A stretch of DNA of 7,548 nt, taken from positions 1 to 7,548 of the forward strand of contig JAOAKE010000038.1 of assembly GCA_026413805.1 (NCBI GenBank), in the 5' to 3' direction. The translations under genes and the position numbers were made by a program. The stretch comes from Microcaldota archaeon (GTDB lineage Archaea; Micrarchaeota; Micrarchaeia; Anstonellales; Anstonellaceae). Below are positions 5,516 to 7,548 of this stretch, piece by piece (within the stretch, counting starts at the first letter, position 1; each line of letters begins with the position of its first letter). The notes beneath the pieces are model-generated. The model ran no database searches and was not told the DNA's origin. It saw only the letters and a program-made list of their open reading frames with translations.

Positions 5516-5520
5516 GCAAA

Positions 5521-5527
5521 CCACCTC
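5521..5527 (-). promoter_or_regulatory. Strong ribosome binding site of the transaldolase gene
   Basis: The minus strand reads GAGGTGG, close to the full archaeal consensus, five bases before the ATG at 5515. It touches the stop codon of the upstream membrane-protein gene (5527-5529) and rules out the GTG at 5524 as the true start. Confidence 0.8.
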
Positions 5528-5922
5528 TACTTCCTATTCCAGTAAGCAGCAAGCAATGCACCTAAAAATCCAACAACCGCTGCTGGCAGTGATTCTGCAG
5601 CTAAAGATATTGCATACACGGCGAGATTTCCATTCCATGACAATATGCTTGCGGCAAAGAGTGCCCCGGTGAATACCGCTAATGCTCCTTTTAATGGCGA
5701 GAATTTGAGTTTCGAGACTGCGCGATAGCCTGCGTAGGCATAGCCGATGCTCGTAAGTAGGAATATTGCTATAGAAACATATACCAAATCAAACTCAATT
5801 TTTAACACAAGAGCAAAAAAAAGACTTAATGCAATTGTCAGTATCGTTACGAGAAGTCTTGCTCCAAAAGCAAACCTAGCCGCATCCACGAATTCGTTTT
5901 TCCAGAAGTCAAATTCAGCCAT
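5527..5922 (-). CDS. Uncharacterised four-helix membrane protein in the transketolase/transaldolase operon
   Basis: 131 residues; I do not recognise the family. Hydrophobic segments lie at about 22-40 (LLVTILTIALSLFFALVL), 46-66, 78-95 and 105-127, giving four probable membrane helices, with a short charged N-terminus (1-20) and a basic loop (67-78, with KLKFSPLKG). There is no signal peptide, and no transporter or enzyme motif that I can name. The gene begins 16 bases after the transketolase stop and ends 11 bases before the transaldolase start, so it is translated from the sugar-phosphate operon message. The ribosome binding site is weak (GGGG about 11 bases before the ATG). Composition is about 43% G+C against about 52% for neighbouring enzymes. 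A role in the pathway is suggested only by position. Confidence 0.8.
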   Translation of the reverse strand: MAEFDFWKNEFVDAARFAFGARLLVTILTIALSLFFALVLKIEFDLVYVSIAIFLLTSIGYAYAGYRAVSKLKFSPLKGALAVFTGALFAASILSWNGNLAVYAISLAAESLPAAVVGFLGALLAAYWNRK

Positions 5923-5938
5923 AAGGCTCAGCCCCTAT

Positions 5939-6925
5939 CTATTTTTTTAGTGTCATCTCCTCTTTAGCAGCCTTAATTATCCCTTCCTTGTCCAGCCCGT
6001 ATTTGCCCAAAAGCTCGCTCCCTGTTCCCGACTCTCCAAACTGCATCTTTACCCCGAGTCTTCGCACTCGGACAGGATAAGTTTCTGCCAGCGCCTCGCA
6101 CACCGCAGAGCCAAGTCCCCCGTTTATTTGGTGTTCTTCAACAGTAATTATAGTGCCGCATTCCTTTGCAAGCCTTTCAAGCCCAGACGAGTCAATGGGC
6201 GAAATGGTGTGCAGGTTGGCAACTGCGGCAGAAATCCCTTCCTTTTCAAGCTCTTCTGCTGCAATAAGCGCCTCATAGACGCAGCCGCCAGTTGCAACAA
6301 TCCCAATGTCGCTTCCTTCATTCAGCAGGTTCATCCTCCCGACCTCAAATGGGGTTTGCCCTGTGGTGAATATGGGCACCTTTTCACGCGTGCACCTTAT
6401 ATAAAATGGCCCTGCGCCTTTCCATGCAGCATAGGCTGCCTTTTTTGCTTCTTCATAATCGCAGGGAGAAAGCACAGTGAGGTTTGGCAGGCACCTTGTA
6501 ATTGCGATGTCTTCAAGCGCCTGGTGGGTTGCCCCATCTGGGCCGACGTTCAAGCCAGCATGCGAGCCGATTATCTTGACATTTGCCTTCGGATAGCAGA
6601 TAGTTGTTCTAATCTGCTCCCAGTTCCTGCCCGGAGAAAAAACCGCATAGGCGCCAATGAACACAGTCTTTCCGCAATAGGCAAGCCCTGCTGAGACTGC
6701 TGCCAGGTTCTGCTCTGCAACCCCCACCTGCACAAACCTGTCGGGATATCGGTCTGCAAATAAGTTAAGCTGGACCGAGCCTGCCACATCTGCGCTGGCT
6801 GCAAGGACGTTTTTGTCAATCTCGCCTATCTCAACCAGCGCATCGCCAACTCCGTTTCGCGTGGCTGCCTTTTTCAGCTCAGGAGAAAACACGTCCAATA
6901 GCCTTGCCTCGCTCACAAGCCTCAT
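5939..6925 (-). CDS. tktB: Transketolase, C-terminal subunit
   Basis: 328 residues, equal to the pyrimidine-binding and C-terminal domains of a full transketolase. With its partner it transfers two-carbon ketol units between sugar phosphates using thiamine diphosphate. VGVAEQN (67-73) carries the catalytic E71, which activates the cofactor; SHAGLNVGPDGATHQALED (121-139) and YIRCTR (175-180) are substrate and phosphate-binding elements; VEEH (262-265) and GESGTGSELLGKYG (297-310) belong to the C-terminal domain. The ATG overlaps the stop of the N-terminal subunit gene by four bases (ATGA at 6922-6925), with purine-rich GGAAGGGGAAGGG upstream, which ties synthesis of the two subunits together. 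The active site forms between subunits. A pyruvate dehydrogenase E1 beta or DXP synthase reading is less likely given the neighbours. Confidence 0.96.
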   Translation of the reverse strand: MRLVSEARLLDVFSPELKKAATRNGVGDALVEIGEIDKNVLAASADVAGSVQLNLFADRYPDRFVQVGVAEQNLAAVSAGLAYCGKTVFIGAYAVFSPGRNWEQIRTTICYPKANVKIIGSHAGLNVGPDGATHQALEDIAITRCLPNLTVLSPCDYEEAKKAAYAAWKGAGPFYIRCTREKVPIFTTGQTPFEVGRMNLLNEGSDIGIVATGGCVYEALIAAEELEKEGISAAVANLHTISPIDSSGLERLAKECGTIITVEEHQINGGLGSAVCEALAETYPVRVRRLGVKMQFGESGTGSELLGKYGLDKEGIIKAAKEEMTLKK

Positions 6926-7548
6926 TGCCCTTCCCCTTCCTCTTTTATTATTCGCAGCCTCTCATCTTCAAGCTCCTCAAGCGCCCTTTGCCCCTCTTCC
7001 CTGCTTGGTGCTTTGCCATGCCAGCTGAATTTATTTTCAAAAAACGAGACTCCTTTGCCCGGAGTGGTCTGCGCAACTATCATGGTGGGCTTGCCCTTTG
7101 TTCTTCTTGCCTCTGCAAAGGCGTTTATCAGCGCAGGGTAATCATGCCCGTTGACGCTTATTGCGTGCCACCCAAAAGAGCGGTATTTTTCGGCCAAGTC
7201 GCCAATGGGCATTACCTCCTCAGTGTTCCCGTCAATCTGTATGTAGTTTCGGTCGCATATTGCCACAAGGTTGTCCAGCTTGTATTTTGCAGCAAACATC
7301 ACTGCCTCCCAGGTTGAGCCCTCCTGGTGCTCTCCGTCAGAGGTCATGCAATAGACCCTGTAGCCCTTGGCATCCATCTTTCCCGCAAGCGCCATCCCGC
7401 AGGCAATTGCCAAGCCTTCGCCAAGGGGCCCAGAGGAATTTTCAACCCCTGGCAGCCAAGACTTTGAGGGGTGCCCTTGCATGCGCGAGCCCAGCTTTCG
7501 CAAGCTTAATGTCTCCTCAATTTTGAAAAAGCCTGCCCTGCCCATGGT
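6922..7548 (-). CDS. tktA: Transketolase, N-terminal subunit (5' end beyond the window)
   Basis: The frame stays open to the right edge. About 208 residues are visible of an expected 260-280, and the ATG at 7545 is internal by comparison with the family. Counting from that ATG, LQGHP-like MQGHPS (22-27), GPLGEGLAIACGMALA (39-54) and the thiamine diphosphate/magnesium motif SDGEHQEG (69-76) to DRN (98-100) are present, then GHD (133-135), KGVSF (164-168) and WHGKAPS (175-181). Ser replaces the first Gly of the usual GDG, a variant I recall from other split transketolases. It binds the cofactor pyrophosphate and pairs with the C-terminal subunit. The promoter of this operon must lie to the right of the window. 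Confidence 0.96.
   Translation of the reverse strand, partial: TMGRAGFFKIEETLSLRKLGSRMQGHPSKSWLPGVENSSGPLGEGLAIACGMALAGKMDAKGYRVYCMTSDGEHQEGSTWEAVMFAAKYKLDNLVAICDRNYIQIDGNTEEVMPIGDLAEKYRSFGWHAISVNGHDYPALINAFAEARRTKGKPTMIVAQTTPGKGVSFFENKFSWHGKAPSREEGQRALEELEDERLRIIKEEGEGQ

Noticed and set aside
5067..5672. Plus-strand open frame of 201 codons opposite transaldolase and the membrane protein
   Set aside because: It crosses two real minus-strand genes and the gap between them, and is low-complexity Ser/Pro/Ala/Phe.
6128..6694. Long plus-strand open frame (188 codons) opposite transketolase
   Set aside because: It lies wholly inside a clearly recognised gene on the other strand and its translation has no domain character; it is an antisense shadow.
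7543..7545. ATG at 7545 as the true start of the transketolase N-subunit
   Set aside because: Family members have roughly 60 more residues upstream and the frame stays open to the window edge, so this ATG is internal.

Overview
The window looks archaeal. It carries a class I (archaeal-type) CCA-adding enzyme, a transketolase split into two subunits, TATA-like boxes about 25 bases before several starts, and GGAGG/GAGGTGG-type ribosome binding sites. One start (the CCA enzyme) looks leaderless. Hand-counted samples of the core genes are about 52% G+C. Small tightly packed operons and a cysteine-rich surface protein would suit an uncultivated, possibly DPANN-type, archaeon, but that placement is inference. 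I see no rRNA, tRNA, insertion sequence, CRISPR array or replication origin. No stretch over 300 bases lacks a gene.

Layout. Nearly everything is on the minus strand; the one clear plus-strand gene is arrestin-like. Reading the minus strand from right to left: the split transketolase (6922-7548, cut by the window edge, and 5939-6925), a small four-helix membrane protein (5527-5922) and a TalC-type transaldolase (4865-5515) form one compact operon. The enzymes supply the non-oxidative pentose phosphate route; the membrane protein is unexplained. Next comes the monocistronic-looking CCA-adding enzyme (3354-4718). Then a two-gene unit follows: a secreted, C-terminally anchored protein with four six-cysteine repeats (2451-3290) and a small helical-repeat protein (2153-2446). 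The 3' end of the latter overlaps a convergent plus-strand arrestin-like gene (1635-2159).

The left end (1-1429) is another minus-strand operon with almost no gaps: a HAD phosphatase with an unusually small cap, an atypical iron-sulfur-type uracil-DNA glycosylase relative, and the first 47 codons of a metallo-beta-lactamase/beta-CASP-like protein running off the left edge. The glycosylase-like gene is clearly A+T-richer (about 37%) than the housekeeping genes, which may mean a separate origin. A 24-codon CxxC reading frame abuts the HAD start and may be a leader, a remnant or chance.

I see no proven new system. The best candidates for a second look are the HAD/UDG-like/MBL operon, the six-cysteine repeat surface protein with its helical-repeat partner, and the membrane protein inside the pentose phosphate operon.
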